From NCBI GenBank assembly GCA_036796755.1, contig DAIRCJ010000005.1:1-42073 (forward strand): 42,073 bases of DNA, given 5' to 3'. Source of the stretch: CALKMS01 sp036796755. Its GTDB lineage: Bacteria; Actinomycetota; Aquicultoria; SKW223; CALKMS01. The translations under genes were made by a program, and so were the position numbers. This document shows, in pieces, positions 24,711 to 32,667 of this stretch (its first letter is position 1; the number at the start of each line of letters is the position of its first letter). The notes under the pieces are model-generated. The model had not been told where the DNA came from. It was given only the letters and a program-made list of their open reading frames with translations, and did not search any database.

Positions 24711-25701
24711 ACTCAAAAAACTTAAAGAACTTTTAAAAAAACTGGTAGGGAAAAAAGTACTGGTTTTAGGGGATATTATTGTTGATGAGTTTCTTTTTGG
24801 CGAGGTGGCTCGCCTCTCACCGGAAGCCCCGGTGCCAATTGTTGAACTTAAAAAGAGGCTTTCCCTCCCGGGCGGTAGTTCTAACACCGCTAATAACATA
24901 AGAAGTCTTGGCGGGATCCCCTTTCTGGTTGGCTTGATAGGGAAAGACCAAACAGGAGAAGAGCTAAAAAAGGTGCTCAAAGAGAGAGGCATTGACCCCT
25001 CTTTCCTTGTAACTTCAAATCACCGCCCCACCATTTTAAAAACCAGAATTGTGGCCCACTCACAACAAGTTGTTCGGGTCGACCGAGAAAATAAAGAGCA
25101 TCTTAACTCCCGAGAAGAAAAAGAAGTTTCTCAAAAGATAGCCGAATTAGCCCGACAAGTGGAGGCTATTGTAATTTCTGATTATGAAAAGGGGGTCATT
25201 AGCCCTTTTATCGCCAGAATTGCCGTTCAAGAAGCAAAAAAACAGGGCTTGCCTTTGATCGTTGACACCAAAAAAGGAGACTTCAAGCTTTTTAAGGGAG
25301 CAACTGCTTTAACCCCCAACAAATCGGAACTGGAAAAGATGAGCGGCTTACCAGCCAAATCCGAAGGAGAAATCAAAAAAGCAGCCAGGTCCCTTTTGAG
25401 AAGAGGCAGTTTGAAAGCCGTTTTAGTTACCCGAGCCGAAGAAGGGATGAGTCTTTTTGAGTTTAAGAAAAAACCTTACCATGTGAAAGCCGTCTCTGCT
25501 CAAGTACACGATGTTACCGGAGCTGGCGATACTGTTGCCGCCGTTTTCACTCTCTCGCTGGCGGCTGGTTTAGACTTCAAGTTAGCTACCTGGCTGGCTA
25601 ACCTGGCTGCCGCGGTGGTGGTAAGAAAAATAGGTACTGCTACCTGCCAGCCAGAGGAAGTCTTGACCCTGCTCTCCGAAGTAAGAGATAAAAATGGGTG
25701 A
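24706..25701 (+). CDS. hldA: Heptose 7-phosphate kinase (HldE N-terminal domain as a separate protein), ATT start
   Basis: 331 residues. PfkB/ribokinase fold: LVLGDIIVDEFLFGEVARLSPEAPVP at the N-terminus, GGSSNTANNI for the sugar, NKSE and DVTGAGDTVAA near the C-terminus with the catalytic Asp. No ATG, GTG or TTG lies upstream of the essential GD-x-x-x-D strand; the first usual start (GTG 24805) would cut it off. ATT at 24706 is 8 nt after AGGAGG and overlaps the gmhB stop (ATTAA), so a rare ATT start with coupling is the best reading. It phosphorylates C1 of heptose 7-phosphate. HldE is often fused to its nucleotidyltransferase; here the two are split. Confidence 0.85.
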   Translation: MKLKKLKELLKKLVGKKVLVLGDIIVDEFLFGEVARLSPEAPVPIVELKKRLSLPGGSSNTANNIRSLGGIPFLVGLIGKDQTGEELKKVLKERGIDPSFLVTSNHRPTILKTRIVAHSQQVVRVDRENKEHLNSREEKEVSQKIAELARQVEAIVISDYEKGVISPFIARIAVQEAKKQGLPLIVDTKKGDFKLFKGATALTPNKSELEKMSGLPAKSEGEIKKAARSLLRRGSLKAVLVTRAEEGMSLFEFKKKPYHVKAVSAQVHDVTGAGDTVAAVFTLSLAAGLDFKLATWLANLAAAVVVRKIGTATCQPEEVLTLLSEVRDKNG

Positions 25702-26176
25702 GGTCATCTCCCAAAAAGAGCTGGAAAAAATCCTGGCTAATCTCCAAGGGAAAAAAATCGTTTTTACTAACGGGGTTTTTGACCTCCTGCACCTCGGGCA
25801 TGTTAGGTACTTAAAAAAAGCTCGCCAACTGGGTGATGTTTTGATAGTCGGCGTTAACAGCGACCGCTCGGTAAAAAAAATCAAAGGGAATAAACGGCCG
25901 TTAATTCCGGAAAAAGAAAGGGCTGAAATTGTGGCTTCTTTAGATCCGGTGGACTATGTGGTGATTTTTAATGAAGAAACGCCCATTAATCTGATTAAAA
26001 AAATAAAGCCCAGCTTCCAGGTTAAAGGCGGAGATTATAAAAAGAAGGACCTGCCGGAAGAAAAAGTAGTAAAAGAACTGGGAGGGAAAGTAGTCCTGGT
26101 GAAAATGGAAAAGGGCAAATCCACTTCATCAATAATTAAAAAAATCTTGAGAAAATACTCGGATGTTCAACTTTGA
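25694..26176 (+). CDS. hldC: D-glycero-beta-D-manno-heptose 1-phosphate nucleotidyltransferase (HldE C-terminal domain)
   Basis: 160 residues, cytidylyltransferase-like fold. VFTNGVFDLLHLGHVRYL carries the HxGH nucleotide-binding motif, and GVNSDRSVK and KGKSTSSIIKKI match the RfaE domain II family. It overlaps the end of hldA by 8 nt. The product is ADP-heptose (or another NDP-heptose). No HldD epimerase gene is in the window, so the D,D-heptose may be used directly. Confidence 0.92.
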   Translation: MGEVISQKELEKILANLQGKKIVFTNGVFDLLHLGHVRYLKKARQLGDVLIVGVNSDRSVKKIKGNKRPLIPEKERAEIVASLDPVDYVVIFNEETPINLIKKIKPSFQVKGGDYKKKDLPEEKVVKELGGKVVLVKMEKGKSTSSIIKKILRKYSDVQL

Positions 26177-27539
26177 AAAGAAAAAAATAAAACAAAGAAA
26201 ATGGGTAGCCACCGCCCTTCTAGCTGATGCTCTATTCTTAAATCTGGGAACAGTCCTGGCTTTTTTAATTAGATTTCAGGGTTTCCCTCCCCTTTTTAAC
26301 TTTCGTGCCTACACTGACCTTGCTTTTTTCATCACTTTGATTGAACTCTTCTTCCTTTACGTTTACGAACTTTACAATACCGAGGAAGTTCAGGACCCCT
26401 GGAACATCTTTTTTTCAATTGTAAAAGCCATCTCTTTCAGCACTTTAATCACAGTTTTTCTTACTTTTTTCGTCGGTTTCCTCTCTTTTCCCCGAACTGT
26501 TTTTGTCCTCTCCTGGTTTCTCCAGATTCTCCTGGTAACTATCTGGCGTCTGTTTTTTCACCAGTTTTTTTCTTTTGAATTTCCTCCCCAGCGAGTAGCT
26601 ATCGTTGGCGACAACGAACTCGCTCTGGAAGCAGCCAGCGAAGTGGAAAAGCGAAAACACCTTGGTTACGAACTTGTTGGCCTTATAACGCCTTCTCGTT
26701 TAACCAAAAAAAAGCTAAAAGGGAAAAGGATTCTGGGAACAGTTAGGTATTTGGTAAAAATAATTGAACAGTATGATATAAACCGCCTTATCTTTGCCAC
26801 CCTGGTTCAGCACCGGGAACTGCTGGAGAAGTTAGCTGAAAAAAAAGGCGGGGAAGTTAAAGTAGATGTGGTACCCGAACTTTACGAAGTTTTTATTGGA
26901 AAAGTTGATTACAATTTAATGGGAGACATCCCCTTAATCGAACTTACTAAACAGCCGCCGGAATGGTATCAACTGGCAAAAAGAATTATTGATTTCTGGC
27001 TGGCTTTATTCTTCCTTATTTTATTATCGCCTCTCTTTGTTTTTATAAGTCTGGCAATTAAACTGACTTCTCCGGGTCCGGTTTTCTATATCCAGGAAAG
27101 AGTTGGTAAAGGAGAAAAAGTTTTTAGAGCCTACAAATTTCGGACGATGGTTCACCGGGCTGAAGAAAAAACCGGGCCGGTTCTGGCTAGCGAAAACGAC
27201 CCCCGTATCACTCCTCTTGGACGGTTTCTGCGTCGTTATCGGCTGGATGAAATCCCTCAGCTTGTAAATGTTTTAAAAGGAGATATGAGCTTTGTTGGAC
27301 CCCGTCCCGAAAGACCCTTTTTTGTGGAGAAGTTTAAAAAGACGGTTCCTGGTTACAGCGAAAGGTTCAGAATTAAACCGGGCTTAACCGGGCTGGCTCA
27401 AGTCAGCGGAGGCTATTCCATCAGTGCCCGCAATAAACTAAAATATGACCTTATTTACATTTATAACCAATCGCTTTTTCTGGACTTAAGAATAATTTTC
27501 CAGACCATTAAAGTGGTGCTCAAAGGAAAAGGTCAGTAA
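26163..27539 (+). CDS. Polyprenyl-phosphate sugar-1-phosphate transferase (WbaP/WcaJ family)
   Basis: 458 residues. Four N-terminal membrane segments (about 15-125), a nucleotide-binding-like cytoplasmic domain starting RVAIVGDNELAL, one more membrane segment near 278-300, and the catalytic bacterial sugar transferase domain with ERVGKGEKVF, KFRTM and RRYRLDEIPQLVNVLKGDMSFVGPRPE. It moves a hexose 1-phosphate from UDP-sugar to undecaprenyl phosphate and so starts a glycan unit. It overlaps hldC by 14 nt, so it is in the same operon as the heptose genes. Confidence 0.92.
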   Translation: MFNFEKKKIKQRKWVATALLADALFLNLGTVLAFLIRFQGFPPLFNFRAYTDLAFFITLIELFFLYVYELYNTEEVQDPWNIFFSIVKAISFSTLITVFLTFFVGFLSFPRTVFVLSWFLQILLVTIWRLFFHQFFSFEFPPQRVAIVGDNELALEAASEVEKRKHLGYELVGLITPSRLTKKKLKGKRILGTVRYLVKIIEQYDINRLIFATLVQHRELLEKLAEKKGGEVKVDVVPELYEVFIGKVDYNLMGDIPLIELTKQPPEWYQLAKRIIDFWLALFFLILLSPLFVFISLAIKLTSPGPVFYIQERVGKGEKVFRAYKFRTMVHRAEEKTGPVLASENDPRITPLGRFLRRYRLDEIPQLVNVLKGDMSFVGPRPERPFFVEKFKKTVPGYSERFRIKPGLTGLAQVSGGYSISARNKLKYDLIYIYNQSLFLDLRIIFQTIKVVLKGKGQ

Positions 27540-27563
27540 ACTAAAGCCCTGAGCGAGAAAGAG

Positions 27564-29651
27564 TTGGCCAAAAAGAAAAAGAAAAAAAATATTAAAAAGG
27601 AAAGGGAAAGACTGGTCCAGAAAGACTGGACGGAAAAAGTTATCTATTATCTTTTCCTTTCCTTAGCTTTTTTTGTTCCTCTGCTCTTTTCTCGCATTAC
27701 TTACGACCAGTTTGATATGCCGAAAATTACCTTCTTTAGAACAGTTTCCCTCATAATAATTTTTCTTTATGCTTACTCAATTTTCTTAGGCAAGAGAAGA
27801 GAAGTTCGTTGGCATCCTTACCTTATCTTTTTGTTTGCTTTTGTAACTATTTCCTTTATTTCAACCCTCTTTTCAATTAGCCCGGCTACTGCTTTTTTTG
27901 GGAAATACCGAAGATTTGAAGGGTCATTTACCTTTCTTCTTTACGCTACCCTTACTTTTATTTTTCTCCAGATTTTTAAAAAAGAAGAACAAATCAAGAC
28001 TCTTTTTACCGTAGGTTTAGGAGCCGGCGTTCTTTCCAGCTTTTACGGCATTCTTCAGTACTTTCAAAAAGACCCCTTAGAATGGGGACAACTTCCATTT
28101 GAGGCTGGCCGCGCTTTCTCAACGATGGGTAATCCCGCTCTTTACGGTGGCCTTCTCACCCTTTTCTTTCCTCTTTCTATAGCTCTAACCCTGGCTTCAA
28201 AGGACTCAATTAAAACCACCCTTTACGCCACCAGCACTTTCCTTATTTTTTTCGCCCTGGGAGTTACTTTTAACCGCTCAGGCTGGCTGGCCAGCGTAGT
28301 TGCTCTCCTCCTTCTCCTGTTTTTTCTCTTTCTGGCCAGCTGGAAAAAGAAATTAAGTCGGGAGCCCCTTTATAACTACCTCTTCCTTTTGCTTCTTTTA
28401 TTCGCTATCCTGGGAATCATTCAATATCAGTCCAGTCATAATCCCTCGGCTCCAATGAATGTACTGCAAAGAGCCGCTACTCTGACCAGTCTGGAAGAAG
28501 GGACATTCGCCCACCGAATTGAAATCTGGAGGGCAGCCTGGCACTCAATGCTTAAAAGACCGATTCTTGGCTGGGGTCCGGATACTTTTCGTCTGGTCTC
28601 CCGAATTTTCCAGACCCGAAAATACACCAGTATCACTCCTAATGTCGTGGCTGATAATGTTCATAACTTTTTGCTCCAGGTAGGTTCGGGAACAGGATTT
28701 ACAGGTTTATTAACTTTAATTCTCTTTCTGGGAAGTGTTTTATACCAGGCTTTAAGACTAATTCTCAATCCGCCGGAAATTAAGCCTGAAGAAGAAAGCA
28801 GATATCTTTTGAACTTAGGAATTCTCCTTGCTGGGGTAGCTTATTTTATCAACCTGCTCTTTAATGTGAGCATCGTCGGGAGTTCCTTAATCTTTTGGTT
28901 TATGATAGCTTCCGTTTTAACTCAAAGCGACAAAGCGAAAACGATTTCTTTGCCTCCAAAAATTAAGACTTCTTCCCTGGCTCTTTTCGCCCTGGTGGGA
29001 GTGGGCTTCTTATCAGCCACTGGCATTTACGTTTCTTTGGCCCATTATCTTGCTGATTATTATGTAGTTGAAGGGGCTCGCTGGCAGAGTGTAGACCCTC
29101 TTAAAGCTGAACAAAACTATCTCCTGGCTGTTAACCTTAATCCTTATAACGAGCGCTACCCTTCCGAATTGGGAAAATTTTACCTCAGCAGAGCTCAAGC
29201 CAGCCAGTCTAAAGAAGAATATGAGAAGGCAGAAAAATGGCTCAAAAGAGCAGTTGAAGTTTCTCCTTACGAAACCGATTCGCTAATTTTTTTAGCTGAT
29301 TTTTACCGGATAAGAGGAGTTAATACTAAAAACCAGAACGACCTAAAGAAATCCTTACAATATGCGGAAAGGGCTCTCAAAATATGCCCTTACCTTTATT
29401 CTGGTTATCTGGAAAAGGGGCTGGTTTATCAGACCGAAGGAAAGTGGAGGTTAGCCGCTCAAAACCTTTCCCGGACAGTTGACCTTTACCCTGGTTACGC
29501 TTTAGGCTGGCAACAACTCGGTTTTGTTTACGAAAAAAGTGGGGAAAAGAGAAAAGCCCTTTTAGCTTACAAGAAAGCTCTTGAGCTTGAACCAACCAAC
29601 CAGGTTTTTAAGCAAAATTACGAGAATCTGGAGAAAAAACTTCAAAAATAG
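27564..29651 (+). CDS. O-antigen ligase/Wzy_C family membrane protein with C-terminal TPR repeats
   Basis: 695 residues, TTG start followed by a Lys-rich leader. About 12 membrane segments up to residue 505, the loop ILGWGPDTFRLVS... and then DNVHNFLLQVGSGTGFTG. Compared with the paralogues the His-Asn is kept but the following Glu is Phe. TPR units cover about 525-690 (ALGWQQLGFVYEKSGEKRKA). It lies 24 nt after the sugar-phosphate transferase and 69 nt before a six-heme cytochrome. It probably uses the lipid-linked glycan made by this operon, as ligase, polymerase or protein O-oligosaccharyltransferase. Confidence 0.85.
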   Translation: MAKKKKKKNIKKERERLVQKDWTEKVIYYLFLSLAFFVPLLFSRITYDQFDMPKITFFRTVSLIIIFLYAYSIFLGKRREVRWHPYLIFLFAFVTISFISTLFSISPATAFFGKYRRFEGSFTFLLYATLTFIFLQIFKKEEQIKTLFTVGLGAGVLSSFYGILQYFQKDPLEWGQLPFEAGRAFSTMGNPALYGGLLTLFFPLSIALTLASKDSIKTTLYATSTFLIFFALGVTFNRSGWLASVVALLLLLFFLFLASWKKKLSREPLYNYLFLLLLLFAILGIIQYQSSHNPSAPMNVLQRAATLTSLEEGTFAHRIEIWRAAWHSMLKRPILGWGPDTFRLVSRIFQTRKYTSITPNVVADNVHNFLLQVGSGTGFTGLLTLILFLGSVLYQALRLILNPPEIKPEEESRYLLNLGILLAGVAYFINLLFNVSIVGSSLIFWFMIASVLTQSDKAKTISLPPKIKTSSLALFALVGVGFLSATGIYVSLAHYLADYYVVEGARWQSVDPLKAEQNYLLAVNLNPYNERYPSELGKFYLSRAQASQSKEEYEKAEKWLKRAVEVSPYETDSLIFLADFYRIRGVNTKNQNDLKKSLQYAERALKICPYLYSGYLEKGLVYQTEGKWRLAAQNLSRTVDLYPGYALGWQQLGFVYEKSGEKRKALLAYKKALELEPTNQVFKQNYENLEKKLQK

Positions 29652-29720
29652 GTTGACCGATTATGCGCAAAAGTTTAAACTTCATTTTTATGTTACAAGC
29701 AAATAAAGAAAGAACGAGCA

Positions 29721-30362
29721 ATGAGTAGTTACTACGACCCCAATCATGTACATAGCAAAGTTAAAATTACCCGAAAAGCAGTTGCTTTTGTAATCTCCAA
29801 AGGTTTTTTTAATTTTGTTCTCTCTCTTCTGACTTTAATCATCCTGGGGGCGGCGGTAATTGTCTTGACCAGCCAGCCTTCTTTTTGTGGTCTTTGCCAC
29901 ATTGTCCGCCCGGATATAAGCTCCTGGGAAAAATCAACTCATAGTAAGGTAAAGTGTTTAGCCTGTCATGTTGAGCCTGGCTTCTTTAATCTGCTGAAAG
30001 AAAAAGTTGGTGCCGTCAAAGAACCGATTCTTTACTTCACTGGAAACTATGAAAATCCCTTAAATAAAGAAAGCAAATTAGCCAGGGAAATGTCTGATGA
30101 ATCCTGTCTTTCCTGCCACCAGATGAAAGAAAAGGAAGAAAAAATCACTTACGCTATGGGAATTATAATGAATCACAAAGCCCATGCTGAAGTTGGTTTG
30201 CGCTGCACTCAATGCCATAATAGAGTAGCTCACCCAATAAAGGTCTACAAAAACTTTTCCTCGATGGAACATTGCTTTACCTGCCACAACGGAAAAGCTC
30301 TCAAAAACGATTGTAGCCTCTGCCACACCGAGGTTTTCTTAAAAAAATCAAGGAAAAAGTAG
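29721..30362 (+). CDS. Six-heme NapC/NrfH-like membrane-anchored cytochrome
   Basis: 213 residues. A membrane helix at about 28-50, then SFCGLCH and CLACHVEPG as in NapC/NrfH proteins, and CLSCH, CTQCH, CFTCH, CSLCH; six hemes in all. An inferred menaquinol oxidase or electron relay. It is closely related to the damaged gene at the right window edge: both share HS-x-x-x-C-x-x-CHVE near the second heme, and EP-x-x-x-x-TG-x-Y-x-x-x-x-NKES followed by CHNRV further on. It sits after a Wzy_C gene, which repeats the cytochrome/Wzy_C pairing seen elsewhere in the window. Confidence 0.87.
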   Translation: MSSYYDPNHVHSKVKITRKAVAFVISKGFFNFVLSLLTLIILGAAVIVLTSQPSFCGLCHIVRPDISSWEKSTHSKVKCLACHVEPGFFNLLKEKVGAVKEPILYFTGNYENPLNKESKLAREMSDESCLSCHQMKEKEEKITYAMGIIMNHKAHAEVGLRCTQCHNRVAHPIKVYKNFSSMEHCFTCHNGKALKNDCSLCHTEVFLKKSRKK

Positions 30363-30368
30363 CTTTTT
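30354..30368. terminator. Weak AT-rich hairpin between convergent genes
   Basis: AAAAAG-TAG-CTTTTT, a 6-bp A/T-rich stem at the cytochrome stop codon between two convergent operons. Possibly a weak bidirectional terminator. Confidence 0.3.
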
Positions 30369-30410
30369 AATCTTTGTTTTTAATCTTTGAATCCGTTCCC
30401 TAAAATTGCT

Positions 30411-31580
30411 TTATGTCTTAGTTTTAACTGCCTTCAAAAGTTCCAGAGCCGCCTGAAAAACTTCCTCGACCGTTATCTGTTGCAAGCAGAGATTTTGACG
30501 GCAGTTGGTAACCACTCCCTGATACTGACGAATGCAGGGGCTGCAGGCCAGCGGGTAGTAAATGACCCTGTTTTTAACCCCATAAGGTCCCCATTTGGTT
30601 GGAGTGTTAGGACCGTAAAGACCCAGAACAGGCACTCCTTCGGCTGCCGCCAGATGAAGAGCCCCGGTATCAACGCCTATAAAAAGAACCGCTTTCCTGA
30701 GTAAAACGGCAAACTCTTTCAAATTAAGCTTGCCAGCTGTAACGATGGGCTTAAAGTTAAGTTTAGCCAGCAGTTCTTTAACCGCTTCGTCCTCAGACGA
30801 GCTGCCACTAATTACCAGGCGATAACCTTTAGCTCGCAAAATCTCGGCTAAATCTGCCCATTTTTCGCTTTCCCAGCGACGAGAAGGCGCCCGGGGGCTG
30901 GTCGAGGGATGGAGAACAATTAGACTATCCTGTTTTTTAACTCCCTCTTTTCTTAAAAAATCCTTCACCTTTCTCTCGTCTTCTTTTGAAGTAGCCAGAG
31001 GTTCAAGCTTAATTTCTTTCTTTTTTCTGGCACCCACCGCCACGGCCAACTGATAAAAGTTTTCAACTTCATGCCAGTCAATATGGTAAGGGACCAGAAT
31101 GTTGAACAGGCCTCTGCGACCCTGACCTGGAAGGTCAAAACCCACCCGCCAGGGGGCTCCAGTTAGATAAGCGAGAATAGTAGTAAAACGGTAGTAATGC
31201 TCGGCTTCAATCACCAGAGAAAAATCTTTCTTTCTTAACAACTTCCCAATATTGATTAAAGAAGGAAGATTGGTAGGATTAAAAAAGATAGTTTCATCAA
31301 TAAAGCTCTGCCCTTCAACTACCTCTCTAACTCGAGGAGTAGTAAGAAGGATTAAGTTAGAACGGGGAAAGGTTTCTTTTAGGGCTTTTAAGGTAGGTAA
31401 CAGAAGAATTAAATCACCAAGAGCTACCGTTTTAATAAGCAAAATTCGCTTAATCTCTCTGCGATCAAAAACCAGCCGGGGTTGGAAAAGGTTTTTTGCT
31501 CGCTCCCAGAAAACCAAAAAAAGGCAGAATAATGTGCCCAGATACTTATCAAGGAAACGAAAAATTTCAAGCATTTTCAA
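30411..31580 (-). CDS. Glycosyltransferase family 9 (heptosyltransferase-type)
   Basis: 389 residues. An N-terminal hydrophobic stretch, then IKRILLIKTVALGDLILLLPTL (GT-B N-domain, G-D-x-I/L) and the C-domain FIGVDTGALHLAAAEGVPVLGLYGPNTPTKWGP with the Asp-Thr-Gly donor site. The C-terminal Cys cluster (CSPCIRQ...C..NLC) is common in this family. GT9 enzymes usually use ADP-heptose, and the heptose genes at 23577-26176 would supply it. The start is TTG at 31580, with ATG at 31574 as alternative. Last gene of the minus-strand glycan operon. Confidence 0.88.
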   Translation of the reverse strand: MKMLEIFRFLDKYLGTLFCLFLVFWERAKNLFQPRLVFDRREIKRILLIKTVALGDLILLLPTLKALKETFPRSNLILLTTPRVREVVEGQSFIDETIFFNPTNLPSLINIGKLLRKKDFSLVIEAEHYYRFTTILAYLTGAPWRVGFDLPGQGRRGLFNILVPYHIDWHEVENFYQLAVAVGARKKKEIKLEPLATSKEDERKVKDFLRKEGVKKQDSLIVLHPSTSPRAPSRRWESEKWADLAEILRAKGYRLVISGSSSEDEAVKELLAKLNFKPIVTAGKLNLKEFAVLLRKAVLFIGVDTGALHLAAAEGVPVLGLYGPNTPTKWGPYGVKNRVIYYPLACSPCIRQYQGVVTNCRQNLCLQQITVEEVFQAALELLKAVKTKT

Positions 31581-31633
31581 AAGCTCAACGCCGTAGTTAT
31601 TTTAGATTGCTCCCGTTCCCCCATTGACCTTCC

Positions 31634-32590
31634 TCAATCCTTTTCTTCAATTAAAGCCTGAGATAAAATGGGTATCAAAATTTCGTGATGACCTATAAAA
31701 TAGTAGCCTTCCGAGCCTTCCTCCACTGTCGGGCGAGCCACCACATTTTGTCGGGCTCGATACTGAAGTTGGAAGTCAAAGTTAGCCGTGGTAAACTTTT
31801 CAACCTTGTAACCCAGGTTCCTGACCACCGTTAAAGCTTTGAGAAATACCTCGGGAAGCAAAACCGCCGAGCCAATGTTTAAGTAAACTCCCCCTTCATT
31901 AAGTTCCTTTACTGCCCCACAAAAAAGTTGGAAATCAAGCAAACTGGCTTTACCTAGAGCTTCGCCGTCAACACCGGGATGGGTATGGATTATATCGGTG
32001 CCAATAGCAATATGAACAGTCACAGGGATACCTTTTTCGCTGGCGGCACAAAGTAAACTATAAGAAGCAAAGGGAGGATTTGACTTCTGAAGTCCCTCCA
32101 TAACTGCTTCCCCAAAACCCCAGCCCTTTTCCTTACCCTTAAGAAGAGAAGTGTTAATTAACTTTCCAGTTTCCTGAGCAAAACCAAAACTTCCATCCCG
32201 CAAGCTTTCCCCCACATCCTCGGAAGTTTCGCCTATAAGCGCAATTTCTACATCGTGAATAACGCCCGCCCCATTAAGAGCAACTAAGCTCACCAGCCCC
32301 TTCTCCATTAGCTTTATTAGGTAAGGTGTAAGTCCAACTTTAAAAACGTGAGCTCCCATTCCCCAGATTATCGGTTTATTTTTTTCCCGGGCTATAAGAA
32401 TTTTCTTAACCAATCTTTTTAAATCCCGGCTAGCAAGAATTTCAGGCAAAGAGGTGAAAAACTCGGCAAAACTTATCTTTTTACCTGAAGGTCGAGCAAA
32501 ATCCTCTTTCCTTACCAGGTTTTTGCGGGTTTTTAAAGGGTAGGTTCTCACCCGGGAAAAATCGAGAGGTTTAATCTCCTTTTTTTTCAT
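31634..32590 (-). CDS. Conserved protein of unknown function, distantly deoxyhypusine-synthase-like
   Basis: 318 residues, soluble. Conserved-looking blocks are PIIWGMGAHVFKVGLTPYLI, LVALNGAGVIHDVEIAL, DGSFGFAQETGKLIN, GIPVTVHIAIGTDIIHTHP and GVYLNIGSAVLLPEVFLKAL. The order of a glycine-rich block, a NGAGV-x-HD block and a late GSAV block recalls deoxyhypusine synthase folds, but I cannot assign a reaction. GGAGGGAG precedes the ATG. It sits between ugd and a GT9 gene, 54 nt before the latter, so it probably acts in nucleotide-sugar or glycan metabolism rather than on polyamines, though the polyamine operon is 6 kb away. Confidence 0.75.
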   Translation of the reverse strand: MKKKEIKPLDFSRVRTYPLKTRKNLVRKEDFARPSGKKISFAEFFTSLPEILASRDLKRLVKKILIAREKNKPIIWGMGAHVFKVGLTPYLIKLMEKGLVSLVALNGAGVIHDVEIALIGETSEDVGESLRDGSFGFAQETGKLINTSLLKGKEKGWGFGEAVMEGLQKSNPPFASYSLLCAASEKGIPVTVHIAIGTDIIHTHPGVDGEALGKASLLDFQLFCGAVKELNEGGVYLNIGSAVLLPEVFLKALTVVRNLGYKVEKFTTANFDFQLQYRARQNVVARPTVEEGSEGYYFIGHHEILIPILSQALIEEKD

Positions 32591-32604
32591 TTCATTTTCT
32601 CCCT

Positions 32605-32655
32605 CCCTCTAAAATTTTCCCTTTTCCCAAAGGGAAGTCAGGGAGGATTTATCCA
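32605..32655. repeat. Intergenic palindromic repeat, copy D
   Basis: TTCCCTTT (32617-32624) and AAAGGGAA (32629-32636) around TCCC, followed by GTCAGGGAGGATTT. Same layout as the copies near 9938, 12252 and 23456. On the minus strand it lies between ugd and the next gene. Confidence 0.5.
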
Positions 32656-32667
32656 ATCTCCTTTTTC

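Noticed and set aside
31634..32590. Calling this gene deoxyhypusine synthase
   Set aside because: The resemblance is only in overall block order; the known active-site region cannot be matched by eye and the neighbours are glycan genes.
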